Below, piece by piece: positions 31,601 to 38,052 of a stretch of 38,052 nucleotides of DNA. Location: positions 1-38,052 of the forward strand of contig CARBES010000007.1 of the NCBI GenBank assembly GCA_948944455.1, in the 5' to 3' direction. A program made the position numbers and the translations under genes. The notes beneath the pieces are model-generated. The model was not told the DNA's origin. It searched no databases and worked only from the letters and a program-made list of their open reading frames with translations. The stretch comes from an uncultured Candidatus Saccharibacteria bacterium. Lineage in GTDB: Bacteria > Patescibacteriota > Saccharimonadia > Saccharimonadales > Saccharimonadaceae. Position 1 is the first letter of the stretch. Each line of letters opens with the position of its first letter.

Positions 31601-33670
31601 ATGGATTTGTCGGCATCAGTGGAGACAGTAAAGGGCGTGGGGCCAAAAACAGCGGCTGCACTCATGAACGTGAACATCAATACGGTGGGCGACTTGGTTT
31701 ATTGTTTGCCACGGATTTACGAGAATTACCAGACTACGGTGAATATTGAGGACCTGCGGCCGGGGAAGGTGATTGTACGTGGAAAAATCGACGGATTACA
31801 CATTATTCGTACGAGCCGAAAGAAGCTGACGATTACAGAAGGGGTTATTCGGGATGCGACGGGAGCGATTCGGACGGTGTGGTTCAATCAGCCATATCGA
31901 GCGAAACAGTTCGACTCAGAGCGGGAGTATTATTTCACGGGGAAGTATGAGCTAAAAAATGGGCGCTATGTATTAACTTCGCCATCAGCGACTTTAGTGC
32001 AGGATATCGAGAAAGATGGCGAGGCGGCTGGGTTTCAGCCGATCTATTCGGCGAAGAGCGCGATCAAACCGCAGACTTTTCATAAAATTATTTCAGGAAT
32101 GCGGTCAGATTTCGCAAAAATTCCAGATTTGTTACCGCTGACGGAAGGTAAACCGGATTTTGTGACGTCGGGGGCCCGGGCGGAGGCGCTGTTTTATTCA
32201 CATTTTCCGGAATCGCCAGAGGATGCTGAGAAAGGGCGGCGTTACCTAGCATATGAGGAGCTTTTTGAGCTAATTCTAGCGGCGAAGCTGAATAAACTGG
32301 AAAATCAGCGATTGAGGTCAACTCCACTAAAATTTGATGCGAAGTTTATTCAGAAGATTGTGAAAAGTTTACCCTTTAAGTTAACGGAGGCGCAACGCCG
32401 AGCGACTTGGGAAATTTTGCAGGCTTTGGAACGAACTACGCCGATGAATCGCTTACTTCAAGGGGATGTTGGTTCGGGTAAAACAATTGTAGCGGCGATC
32501 GCAGCAGCGCAGGCGGCGCATAATGGGCGACAAATTGCGTTGCTTGCGCCGACGGCGATTTTGGCAACTCAACACTATGAGAGCTTGGTAAGGCTTTTCC
32601 AAGATATCGAAGCGAAAAATCCAGGAATTACGATGCCGCGAACGGCACTATTGACTGGAGCGACGTTTAATAAGCCGATGCTGAAACGTTTGATCAAGGC
32701 GGGGGAAATTGATTTCGTGATCGGGACGCATGCGTTGCTTACTGACACGACGACGTTTCGGGATCTGGCCTTCTGTATTATTGACGAACAACATAGGTTT
32801 GGCGTGGGGCAACGACAGAAGCTATTACTGAAATCGCCGAAGGATACAGCGCCGCATTTGCTGTCGATGACAGCGACGCCGATTCCGCGCTCGCTGCAAC
32901 TAACGGCGTTTGGGGATCTTGACGTATCATTACTAAACGAATTGCCGCCGGGGCGACAACCAATTGAGACGCGGATTTTGAACGAGACGGAACAAAGAGA
33001 TGAACTCTATCCGCGCATGCGGGAGCTTTTGGCGAAAAAACAGCAGATTTATTGGATTTGCCAGGTGATCGAAGAAAAAAATGGCAATATGGCGACGCCG
33101 GTAAAGAAACAAGCAAAAAAGCTGGAAGAATTGTTTCCGCAAGTCAAGATAGGATTATTGCATGGTAAAATGAGACCAGAAGAAAAAGACCGAATAATGA
33201 CAGAGTTCGCGGAGAATAAGACTCAGATTTTAGTGTCGACGACGGTGGTGGAAGTAGGGGTGAATGTGCCGAATGCGAATATGATTATTATCCAAGATTC
33301 GGAGAACTATGGTTTGGCGCAATTACATCAGTTGCGAGGTCGGGTCGGGCGTGGCGACCAGCCGGCGTATTGTTTTTTGCTTACAACGGGCGAGGGGAGA
33401 CCGTCAAAACGTTTGCGCGAAATGGAAAAATCGACCGATGGGTTTCATTTGGCGGAGGTGGATTTGCAGATTCGTGGTCCAGGCGAGATTTATGGTTCGA
33501 TGCAACACGGTGAGCTAAATTTGCAGGTAGCAAATTTGAGCGATACAGAGTTGATTGCGCAAGCGAGCCATCACGCAGAGGAGTTTGCGCAACATGCGGA
33601 GGAAATGGAAAACTATTCTGAGCTAGCGACGCGAATCAAGAAATATCAACAACTTACGACGTTGAATTAA
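31601..33670 (+). CDS. recG: ATP-dependent DNA helicase RecG
   Basis: 689 residues, normal length. It has an N-terminal wedge/OB domain (VKGVGPKTAAALMNVNINTV at the start), helicase motif I GDVGSGKTIVA, Ia LLAPTAILATQH, the DEQH box in IIDEQHRFGVGQRQ, III MTATPIPRSL, IV-V STTVVEVGVNVPNA, and VI QLRGRVGRGD, followed by the TRG region FHLAEVDLQIRGPGEIYG. It remodels stalled replication forks and Holliday junctions. Confidence 0.97.
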   Translation: MDLSASVETVKGVGPKTAAALMNVNINTVGDLVYCLPRIYENYQTTVNIEDLRPGKVIVRGKIDGLHIIRTSRKKLTITEGVIRDATGAIRTVWFNQPYRAKQFDSEREYYFTGKYELKNGRYVLTSPSATLVQDIEKDGEAAGFQPIYSAKSAIKPQTFHKIISGMRSDFAKIPDLLPLTEGKPDFVTSGARAEALFYSHFPESPEDAEKGRRYLAYEELFELILAAKLNKLENQRLRSTPLKFDAKFIQKIVKSLPFKLTEAQRRATWEILQALERTTPMNRLLQGDVGSGKTIVAAIAAAQAAHNGRQIALLAPTAILATQHYESLVRLFQDIEAKNPGITMPRTALLTGATFNKPMLKRLIKAGEIDFVIGTHALLTDTTTFRDLAFCIIDEQHRFGVGQRQKLLLKSPKDTAPHLLSMTATPIPRSLQLTAFGDLDVSLLNELPPGRQPIETRILNETEQRDELYPRMRELLAKKQQIYWICQVIEEKNGNMATPVKKQAKKLEELFPQVKIGLLHGKMRPEEKDRIMTEFAENKTQILVSTTVVEVGVNVPNANMIIIQDSENYGLAQLHQLRGRVGRGDQPAYCFLLTTGEGRPSKRLREMEKSTDGFHLAEVDLQIRGPGEIYGSMQHGELNLQVANLSDTELIAQASHHAEEFAQHAEEMENYSELATRIKKYQQLTTLN

Positions 33671-33710
33671 AGATTTTGGTTATTTTAGGACATTTTAGAG
33701 TCGAATCAAG

Positions 33711-33716
33711 TATAAT
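33711..33716 (+). promoter_or_regulatory. -10 element before the 316-aa gene
   Basis: TATAAT 33711-33716; the ATG at 33727 is 11 nt downstream, giving a leader of about 4 nt. No clear -35. Confidence 0.6.
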
Positions 33717-33726
33717 AGATAGGTAA

Positions 33727-34677
33727 ATGTATTCTACTACTACTATCGTCAAAAATTCGAAGCTTTCAGGCAAGATTGTTGGAACACATCAGAGGATTGA
33801 TCAAGCGGCGCGAAGATCGCTCGGTCGTTATTTGCCAAGAGGGAAGTACTTTCCGACGAGTAAAGAGATTATTCATTTTGAGGGGACACGAGGCCCAGAT
33901 GGGCTAAAACGAAAGAGTCCTGGGGTTGACGAACCTTCGCATATGATGGTGGAGGAGGCGGAGGAGCCGACAGAATTGACGCAGAGGCCGTCAGATCAGG
34001 ATCATAGTACGCTAGATACGCGCTCAGTCACGGAAATGATTCATGATCACCGTTGGAATTTAGTACGAGCACTAAAGAATAACAACCACGTGAGGGCTTC
34101 GTTTGAGGCGGCGTGGATGGCACATATGATTACGGACGGGTTAACCCCGGCACACCATTTTCCGCTTTCGAGCGTGAAAGACGAATTGATGACAGATAAA
34201 GAACTGGTGAAGGTGTTCGGAAGCCCGCTTAAGGGAATTATGCATGGTCGAAATATGCTTGAAACATTAAGAAACAACTGGCTTTATTGGGGTGCGGGCG
34301 GACATATGTCGAAGCATATTGCCTATGAGTATGGAGTTCTAATGATTGTAGCGGCAACGCCGACGAAGCGGATGATACCGCGGTTGGGGCGGTCGGAGTT
34401 CCAGAGAGTAGATTTTGACAAGGAATTCCAGGAAGTATTAGAGAGAGTACAGAAATATCGGATGTTTGACCGGTTCCGAGAAGAGGGTTGGACGACCGAT
34501 CTGGCATTGGAAACGCGTGATGTTTTGATCCCGGAAATTGTGCGGACAGTGGCTTTGGGATGGTATTCAGCAGTTGAAGAAGCGTATGGGTTAACGAAAA
34601 ATAGACGGGATGGAGCAAAAAAGAATGCAGAGAATGCGAAGAACACAAGGAATACGACAACGGGGAAACGAAAATAG
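33727..34677 (+). CDS. His-rich protein, possible zinc-dependent phospholipase C-like fold
   Basis: 316 residues without signal peptide. Conserved-looking His/Asp clusters appear in the order SKEIIHFEGTRGPDG, DEPSHMM, DQDHSTLD, MIHDHRWNLVRAL, AWMAHMITDGLTPAHHFPL and MHGRNM. The spacing and the helical AWMAHMITDGLTPAHH recall the metal-binding helices of zinc-dependent phospholipase C/S1-P1-like all-alpha hydrolases. The assignment is tentative. A poly Lys/Asn/Thr tail ends the protein. Its 3' end overlaps rsmD by 68 nt, so the two are probably cotranscribed. Confidence 0.6.
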   Translation: MYSTTTIVKNSKLSGKIVGTHQRIDQAARRSLGRYLPRGKYFPTSKEIIHFEGTRGPDGLKRKSPGVDEPSHMMVEEAEEPTELTQRPSDQDHSTLDTRSVTEMIHDHRWNLVRALKNNNHVRASFEAAWMAHMITDGLTPAHHFPLSSVKDELMTDKELVKVFGSPLKGIMHGRNMLETLRNNWLYWGAGGHMSKHIAYEYGVLMIVAATPTKRMIPRLGRSEFQRVDFDKEFQEVLERVQKYRMFDRFREEGWTTDLALETRDVLIPEIVRTVALGWYSAVEEAYGLTKNRRDGAKKNAENAKNTRNTTTGKRK

Positions 34678-35272
34678 TTTTCGAGTGGTTTCGGGGGAAT
34701 TTAAGGGGACGAAGTTGGATTTTCCGGGAGATAGTCGAACGCATCCGATGGGTGCGCGTGAAAAGTTGGCGTTATTTAATATTATTAGCACTAGCGGCAT
34801 GAGAGTGCTAGATGTTTATGCAGGTTCGGGAGCGCTAGGGATTGAGGCGTTGAGTCGTGGGGCGAAGGAAGTGCTTTTTGTTGAGAAAGCACCGAGAGTA
34901 GCAGCGATTATTCGGGAAAATTTGCGCAGGATCGGTCTAGAAGGGGCGGAAAATGGCGCTAGTACGAAGGAAGGTGCAGAGAGCCGTCTAGTGAAGGTTT
35001 TTGCGGAAAGCGCCCAGAAATTCGCGGAAAGAGGCGAGTTTCAGGGCGAATTTGACTATATTTTGGCGGACCCGCCGTATGAAGGCTTTCGTAACGGTTC
35101 TATGGTGGAAGAGGAGCTGGTAGGCTTAATTGGGCTGTTGGCGCCAGGAGGTCGGTTAGTTTTGTCCTCGCCGGCGAGTATGGTAGTACCGGAGCTGGAA
35201 GGGTTAGAAATGATGACGACACGGACTTATGCGGGGGCACGAATTACGGTCTACTGTAAAATGATTGATTAG
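34610..35272 (+). CDS. rsmD: 16S rRNA (guanine-966-N2)-methyltransferase RsmD
   Basis: The core from about residue 24 (RVVSGEFKGTKLDFPGDSRT) matches RsmD: HPMGAREKLALFNII, SAM-binding VLDVYAGSGALGIEALSRGA and the catalytic ADPPYEG. It methylates G966 of 16S rRNA. The start is uncertain: three in-frame ATGs (34610, 34625, 34634) lie within the upstream gene, and the N-terminal about 20 residues are Arg-rich and not conserved. It ends 21 nt before the convergent reverse transcriptase gene. Confidence 0.92.
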   Translation: MEQKRMQRMRRTQGIRQRGNENSFRVVSGEFKGTKLDFPGDSRTHPMGAREKLALFNIISTSGMRVLDVYAGSGALGIEALSRGAKEVLFVEKAPRVAAIIRENLRRIGLEGAENGASTKEGAESRLVKVFAESAQKFAERGEFQGEFDYILADPPYEGFRNGSMVEEELVGLIGLLAPGGRLVLSSPASMVVPELEGLEMMTTRTYAGARITVYCKMID

Positions 35273-35293
35273 GCCTTGTTGAGGTAGGAGGGA

Positions 35294-36439
35294 TTAAAAT
35301 TCCCAACCAAAGCTGTCAAAAACTTTATGAAAGAAATGGCGGCTGTTGATATGGGTTACGGAGCCGATTCGGGAGATGATCCCGTCGACATCACCGGTGC
35401 CATTGGTGGCGAGGTTGTATGCGGCAGTAAAACATTTGCGGCGACTGCGTGCGCCGAGCGTAATAAAGCGCGGATAAATGACGGCACCAACAAAAGGGAT
35501 GCCGTGGTCGGTGGATTGGCAAAGGCGTTTTTTAGGATGGAGCGTGAGGTCGAGATTTTCTTTCAGAAAATGATCGATGACGTCAATGTCGCGAAGAAGC
35601 TGAGTACGCTTTGCAGCAGGAACAATAATAAAGAGGTCATCAACATAGCGACCGTAATGATGATAACCGAGCTCATGGACGACGAAACGATCGAGTTGGT
35701 CGAGGAGAATATTAGAAAGAAGTTGAGAAGTGAGATTGCCGATGACGATGCCGCGACCTTTAGGCTGATTAAATAAGCTTTTGGTATAGGGTAGATCTTT
35801 CCAGTCGGAACGGAGGCCTCGGATGACAATATCGCGCATCGGGTCGTCGTGGATGATTTGGTGCCAAAGAAAATGCAGAGTCTGGCGGAGATGATCGCGG
35901 TCTTCGGGATGACAAATAATGTGGTTCTTCGGGTTTTCGGGGTGAGCGAATTGGCGTTCGAGTCCCCAAAGTACACGTTTGTAGAGGAGGTCGTGGCGCA
36001 TACTCATAAAGTAACTTTGGACGTCGAGCTTGACGCAAAAGGCGGGCTCACTGTAGTTTTTGGTAACGCGACGGATATGGGTTGCAAGGCGTTGCTGGGC
36101 ATAAAGGGTACCTTTGTTGACACGACAAGAATAAGAATCGACGATAAAATGGCGATCCCACCAATCCCCGCAGATGTTAAATAGCAAATGATGAACAACG
36201 CGATCGCAAAATGGCGCAGCAACGATTTCGCGGATAACTGGGTCGCGCACAATAAAAGCGACACCACGACTTGGGCGGTAGGTGCGATTTAGAATTCGGT
36301 CGCGTAAAAGGTGAAGACTTTCGATGTCGCAGAGCTCGAAACGATGTTCGTCAACAGTGTGACGTTTGCCGCGACGAGCATCTTGGTAGGCGATCCAGAG
36401 CTCGTCGAGCAAGTACTGGGCAAAGCGAGGATTAGCCAT
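35294..36439 (-). CDS. DGR-type reverse transcriptase
   Basis: 381 residues. RT motifs are readable in order: FIVRDPVIREIVAAPFCDRVVHH (split over RT1), KLDVQSYF with Asp139, IGNLTSQ at 233-239, YVDD at 265-268 and GIPFVGAVI further on. Diversity-generating retroelement RTs carry SQ in motif 4 ([IVL]GxxxSQ), where retron and group II intron RTs have QGxxxSP, and IGNLTSQ fits this. The N-terminal YQDARRGKRHTVD is also typical of DGR RTs. Such enzymes copy the template-repeat RNA with adenine-specific errors, and the cDNA replaces the variable region of a target gene. There is no maturase or endonuclease domain. It lies downstream of the Avd-fusion gene on the same strand, separated by a 158-nt hairpin region. 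Confidence 0.9.
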   Translation of the reverse strand: MANPRFAQYLLDELWIAYQDARRGKRHTVDEHRFELCDIESLHLLRDRILNRTYRPSRGVAFIVRDPVIREIVAAPFCDRVVHHLLFNICGDWWDRHFIVDSYSCRVNKGTLYAQQRLATHIRRVTKNYSEPAFCVKLDVQSYFMSMRHDLLYKRVLWGLERQFAHPENPKNHIICHPEDRDHLRQTLHFLWHQIIHDDPMRDIVIRGLRSDWKDLPYTKSLFNQPKGRGIVIGNLTSQLLSNILLDQLDRFVVHELGYHHYGRYVDDLFIIVPAAKRTQLLRDIDVIDHFLKENLDLTLHPKKRLCQSTDHGIPFVGAVIYPRFITLGARSRRKCFTAAYNLATNGTGDVDGIISRIGSVTHINSRHFFHKVFDSFGWEF

Positions 36440-36447
36440 GTTGTACC

Positions 36448-36584
36448 TTTCTAGCTTTAGTACTCACTAGATACCTTCTAGGGACGTGTCGCTCGAACCT
36501 GTCGTTACAGGTCTCGCGCACTGCATGCTCGCTCGTAAGCTCCGCACCCCCTAGAAAGTGTCTAGCGAGTGTTAAAGCTAGAAA
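36448..36584 (-). ncRNA. Large structured element H2 between avd and RT genes
   Basis: Long stem. TTTCTAGCTTTA (36448-36459) pairs with TAAAGCTAGAAA (36573-36584). ACTC (36462-36465) pairs with GAGT. CTAGA (36467-36471) pairs with TCTAG (36561-36565). TTCTAGGG (36476-36483) pairs with CCCTAGAA (36549-36556). The apex holds ACCTGT-CGTT-ACAGGT (36497-36512). The apical core is shared with element H1 at 13097-13231: same CGTT loop, C-G to T-A exchange in the stem, then CTCGCTCGTAAGCTCCG versus CTCGTCGTAACTCCG. It occupies the place where a DGR normally has its template repeat and spacer RNA. Confidence 0.65.
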
Positions 36585-36597
36585 TCTAATATGTCTT

Positions 36598-37518
36598 TCA
36601 TGCATGCTTGATATTCTCTGGGTGTGTCTTGATAGTACGGCGGTAGGCGGCGGTAGAGAGGCGCTCGACGGTTGTAAGTTGATCGAGAATTTTATAGACA
36701 TCGCGATGATGCATAATTCCGAGGCGGCTGAGGTAAGCCATACTATGTCGAAGGTTGCGAGAAAGTTCGACGATACGGGCGAGCTGTGGCAAGGAGCGGG
36801 TTTTGGGAGTGTTGGCGTAAGCAAGATAGGCGGTGACAAGCTGGTGTGATTGATTTACGATATCGCGGCCAACGGTTTCGCGGGCAAAAGAATCCGGGAG
36901 ATGTTTAAAACGGTAGTAAATGAGATGAGCTGATTTTGTGATGGCGTCGTAAAGAGTGGGCATTGGTGAACTTGGCATAACCATGGCGGCGATACGCTCA
37001 GACTCGCGGGAGATACGGTCGCGTAGGCTAGCGATCTGCTCATCGGTATAGATTTTAGTAAGTTTGAAGAAGTGCAGATCTGGTGTGGAAAGTTCGGGAT
37101 CGGGTAGGATTTGGATTTCGGCGAGCTGGGCGGCAAGATTTTCAAAGGAGCGGATCGAAATAATGCCGTCTTCGGAAGGAGAATAGTGATCGGTGTCGAC
37201 TTTGATAGAAAAACGCCAGTGTAGTCGTGGTGAGACGCTAGTAGCGAAGAAAAGAACAGAATTGCCAGCCATTTTGACAAATCCGGCGGTAGATTCATAG
37301 AAAAGAAGATGGTGGGAATTAGTTTTCTCGAAGTTCATAACGTCAGCTTTGAGATCGCGTTGGCGTTGGCTGAGGGCTTGACGGGCGGCACGATAGGCAA
37401 TATGTGCGTCGGGTGAAGTGTCGGCGCGGAATTTTTCGGCGAGCGTTTCGATCTCGCGCAAAGTTAAGTTGCGATATTCGGCGATTTCGGAAGGCTTGAG
37501 TGGCTTTTTGTTAGTCAT
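36598..37518 (-). CDS. avd: Avd-domain protein with long N-terminal extension (DGR accessory)
   Basis: 306 residues. About 188-295 resemble the four-helix bundle of DGR accessory variability determinant: MPTLYDAITKSAHLIYYRF, then PDSFARETVGRDIVNQSHQL, LPQLARIVELSRNLRHSM and the final DVYKILDQLTTVERL helix. Avd forms a basic pentameric barrel that binds the RT and the template RNA. Ordinary Avd is about 120-130 residues, whereas this protein has an extra roughly 185-residue domain with HHLLFYESTAGFVKMAGNS near 69-87, faintly like MutS domain I. It is transcribed from a near-consensus promoter, with the RT gene downstream, and uses TGA as stop. Confidence 0.75.
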   Translation of the reverse strand: MTNKKPLKPSEIAEYRNLTLREIETLAEKFRADTSPDAHIAYRAARQALSQRQRDLKADVMNFEKTNSHHLLFYESTAGFVKMAGNSVLFFATSVSPRLHWRFSIKVDTDHYSPSEDGIISIRSFENLAAQLAEIQILPDPELSTPDLHFFKLTKIYTDEQIASLRDRISRESERIAAMVMPSSPMPTLYDAITKSAHLIYYRFKHLPDSFARETVGRDIVNQSHQLVTAYLAYANTPKTRSLPQLARIVELSRNLRHSMAYLSRLGIMHHRDVYKILDQLTTVERLSTAAYRRTIKTHPENIKHA

Positions 37519-37548
37519 GGTGTTTGTGTTTTATGTTATTTTAACCAT

Positions 37549-37576
37549 ATTGTATTATGATTTTTTGTGGTGTCAA
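37549..37576 (-). promoter_or_regulatory. Promoter of the avd-RT operon
   Basis: Minus strand TTGACA (37571-37576), 16-bp spacer, TACAAT (37549-37554). It is arranged divergently from the surface-protein promoter 34 bp away. Confidence 0.75.
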
Positions 37577-37609
37577 GCATTAACTTATAGTTTTTCTAAA
37601 AAACTAGTA

Positions 37610-37638
37610 TTGTCAGAAGCGGAATGGACTGATATACT
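37610..37638 (+). promoter_or_regulatory. Promoter of the truncated surface-protein gene
   Basis: TTGTCA (37610-37615), 17-bp spacer with TGA, TATACT (37633-37638). Leader of about 218 nt to the ATG at 37863. Confidence 0.78.
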
Positions 37639-37642
37639 AAAA

Positions 37643-37818
37643 GTGTCTAGTTTTTTCAGATTGTGTAAGCTCTAATTTTTGAGCGTTCCGTTTTTTGCCG
37701 CGCGACGTCGTAGCGTAAAAACGGCACCGCAAACATTTTGACGAGCGTTAGGCATGACTTATGCTCTGAGCTTACTCAATGAAAGGACTAGACACCCTTG
37801 CGGTGTCGTTTTTAGTCC
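37643..37818 (+). promoter_or_regulatory. Structured leader H3 with mutually exclusive closing stem and terminator-like hairpin
   Basis: GTGTCTAGT (37643-37651) pairs with ACTAGACAC (37787-37795), GTAAGCTC (37665-37672) with GAGCTTAC (37768-37775), and CCGTTTTT (37688-37695) with AAAAACGG (37717-37724). This makes a multi-helix domain closed at its base. The 3' strand of the closing stem overlaps GACACC-CTTGC-GGTGTC (37791-37807) followed by GTTTTT, a terminator-like hairpin further embraced by GGACTA/TAGTCC. Closing stem and terminator cannot form together, which is the geometry of transcriptional riboswitches and attenuators. Confidence 0.55.
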
Positions 37819-37846
37819 GATCCTCAAGGGGAGAGAATAAGTACTA

Positions 37847-37949
37847 CAAAAGGAGGGCCACGATGCTACAAAAACAGACCAACTTTAAGACCGGGAGAAA
37901 GGGAAGGTGGCAGATAGTGCCAGCTTTGTCGAGTGTGGCCCTCCTTTTG
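37847..37949 (+). promoter_or_regulatory. Shine-Dalgarno-sequestering long-range stem
   Basis: CAAAAGGAGGGCCAC (37847-37861), which contains the ribosome binding site of the ATG at 37863, is perfectly complementary over 15 nt to GTGGCCCTCCTTTTG (37935-37949) inside the signal-peptide coding sequence. If formed, the stem would hide the ribosome binding site completely. Confidence 0.7.
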
Positions 37950-38052
37950 CTGCTGTTTGCAGCAGTGGCCCCTATGCAGACGCCCGCCGCTAACGCCGAA
38001 GGTGGCGTAGCCACCTTCTCGGGTTGGCTTTCTTCTTCCGTCACACTCACCA
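37863..38052 (+). CDS. N-terminus of a secreted surface protein, likely DGR target (3' end outside window)
   Basis: ATG at 37863 after AGGAGG (37851-37856), with the frame open to the window end (63 codons). It begins with a basic stretch (KTGRKGRWQ) and a long hydrophobic core (ALSSVALLLLLFAAVA), with cleavage expected near ANA-EGG: a signal peptide. The mature start runs TFSGWLSSSVTLT, reminiscent of CPR secreted proteins that carry lectin-like (FISUMP) C-terminal domains. Being divergent and adjacent to the avd-RT operon, it is the prime candidate for the diversified protein, but the variable region is not visible. A hairpin GAAGGTGGC-GTA-GCCACCTTC lies in the coding sequence at 37998-38018. 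Confidence 0.7.
   Translation, partial: MLQKQTNFKTGRKGRWQIVPALSSVALLLLLFAAVAPMQTPAANAEGGVATFSGWLSSSVTLT

Noticed and set aside
13097..36584. H1 and H2 as copies of a MITE or insertion sequence
   Set aside because: Their outer arms differ in sequence while keeping base pairing, and there is no shared terminal repeat or target-site duplication. A transposon would conserve its ends rather than its apex.
35294..37518. Retron or group II intron interpretation of the reverse transcriptase
   Set aside because: Motif 4 has SQ rather than SP, there is no maturase/endonuclease domain and no intron domain V, and the upstream partner resembles Avd.
1..38052. Alternative genetic code with TGA as glycine
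   Set aside because: ftsW, the avd-fusion and the 298-aa membrane protein all end naturally at TGA, and no conserved protein contains an in-frame TGA.

Overview
The window looks like a chromosomal segment of a Patescibacteria/CPR bacterium, most likely Candidatus Saccharibacteria. The reasons are a sortase-type LPNTG surface protein, an RNase J, a compact cell-wall/division gene run without murC-F, many very short or absent mRNA leaders, ribosomal proteins and SecE with long charged N-terminal tails, and a diversity-generating retroelement (DGR). TGA acts as an ordinary stop, so this is not a code-25 lineage. Assignment is by gene content only.

Layout. 1-1621: C-terminus of a Pro-Glu-Thr repeat protein, then an LPNTG surface protein. 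1653-3683: bL21 and a GT-C type membrane glycosyltransferase. 3696-5371: parA-parB. 5405-8785: RNase J and a membrane protein. 8855-13086: a CIRCE-controlled clpC - membrane metalloprotease - clpP operon. 13097-13500: on the minus strand, a DGR template-repeat-like sequence followed by a large structured hairpin. 13530-16240: a small basic protein, an orphan KwaB-like (DUF4868) defence-type protein on the minus strand, and an unknown protein behind a structured leader. 16342-25766: non-coding structured DNA, then rsmH, a 22-codon ORF, more structured sequence, an FtsL-like protein, a FemXAB enzyme, a transpeptidase, mraY, ftsW, murG and an FtsQ-like protein. 25772-31222: rplK, three hypothetical genes, rplA, an unknown gene, secE and nusG. 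31240-35272: a small minus-strand gene, recG, a histidine-rich possible zinc hydrolase and rsmD. 35294-38052: the DGR core, with reverse transcriptase and Avd-fusion genes on the minus strand, and a secreted surface protein starting divergently on the plus strand and running off the window.

The most interesting system is the DGR, which appears to be split. The reverse transcriptase carries the DGR-type SQ motif and follows an Avd domain fused to a long N-terminal domain. The usual template-repeat slot between avd and RT holds only a large hairpin (36448-36584). A sequence with the hallmarks of a C-type-lectin template repeat (AAC-rich, ending RYWGMSLRCLA) lies about 22 kb away at 13288-13440, on the same strand, followed by a hairpin (13097-13231). 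That hairpin shares its apical core with the one beside the RT, including a compensatory base-pair change. The divergent surface protein, the natural candidate target, has a leader with mutually exclusive hairpins and a perfect 15-bp stem that buries its Shine-Dalgarno sequence.

A second theme is promoter architecture. Several genes use an extended -10 (TGnTATAAT) placed 7-8 nt before the ATG, which implies leaderless mRNAs for rsmH, femX, the transpeptidase, recG and the glycosyltransferase, and a near-leaderless parA.
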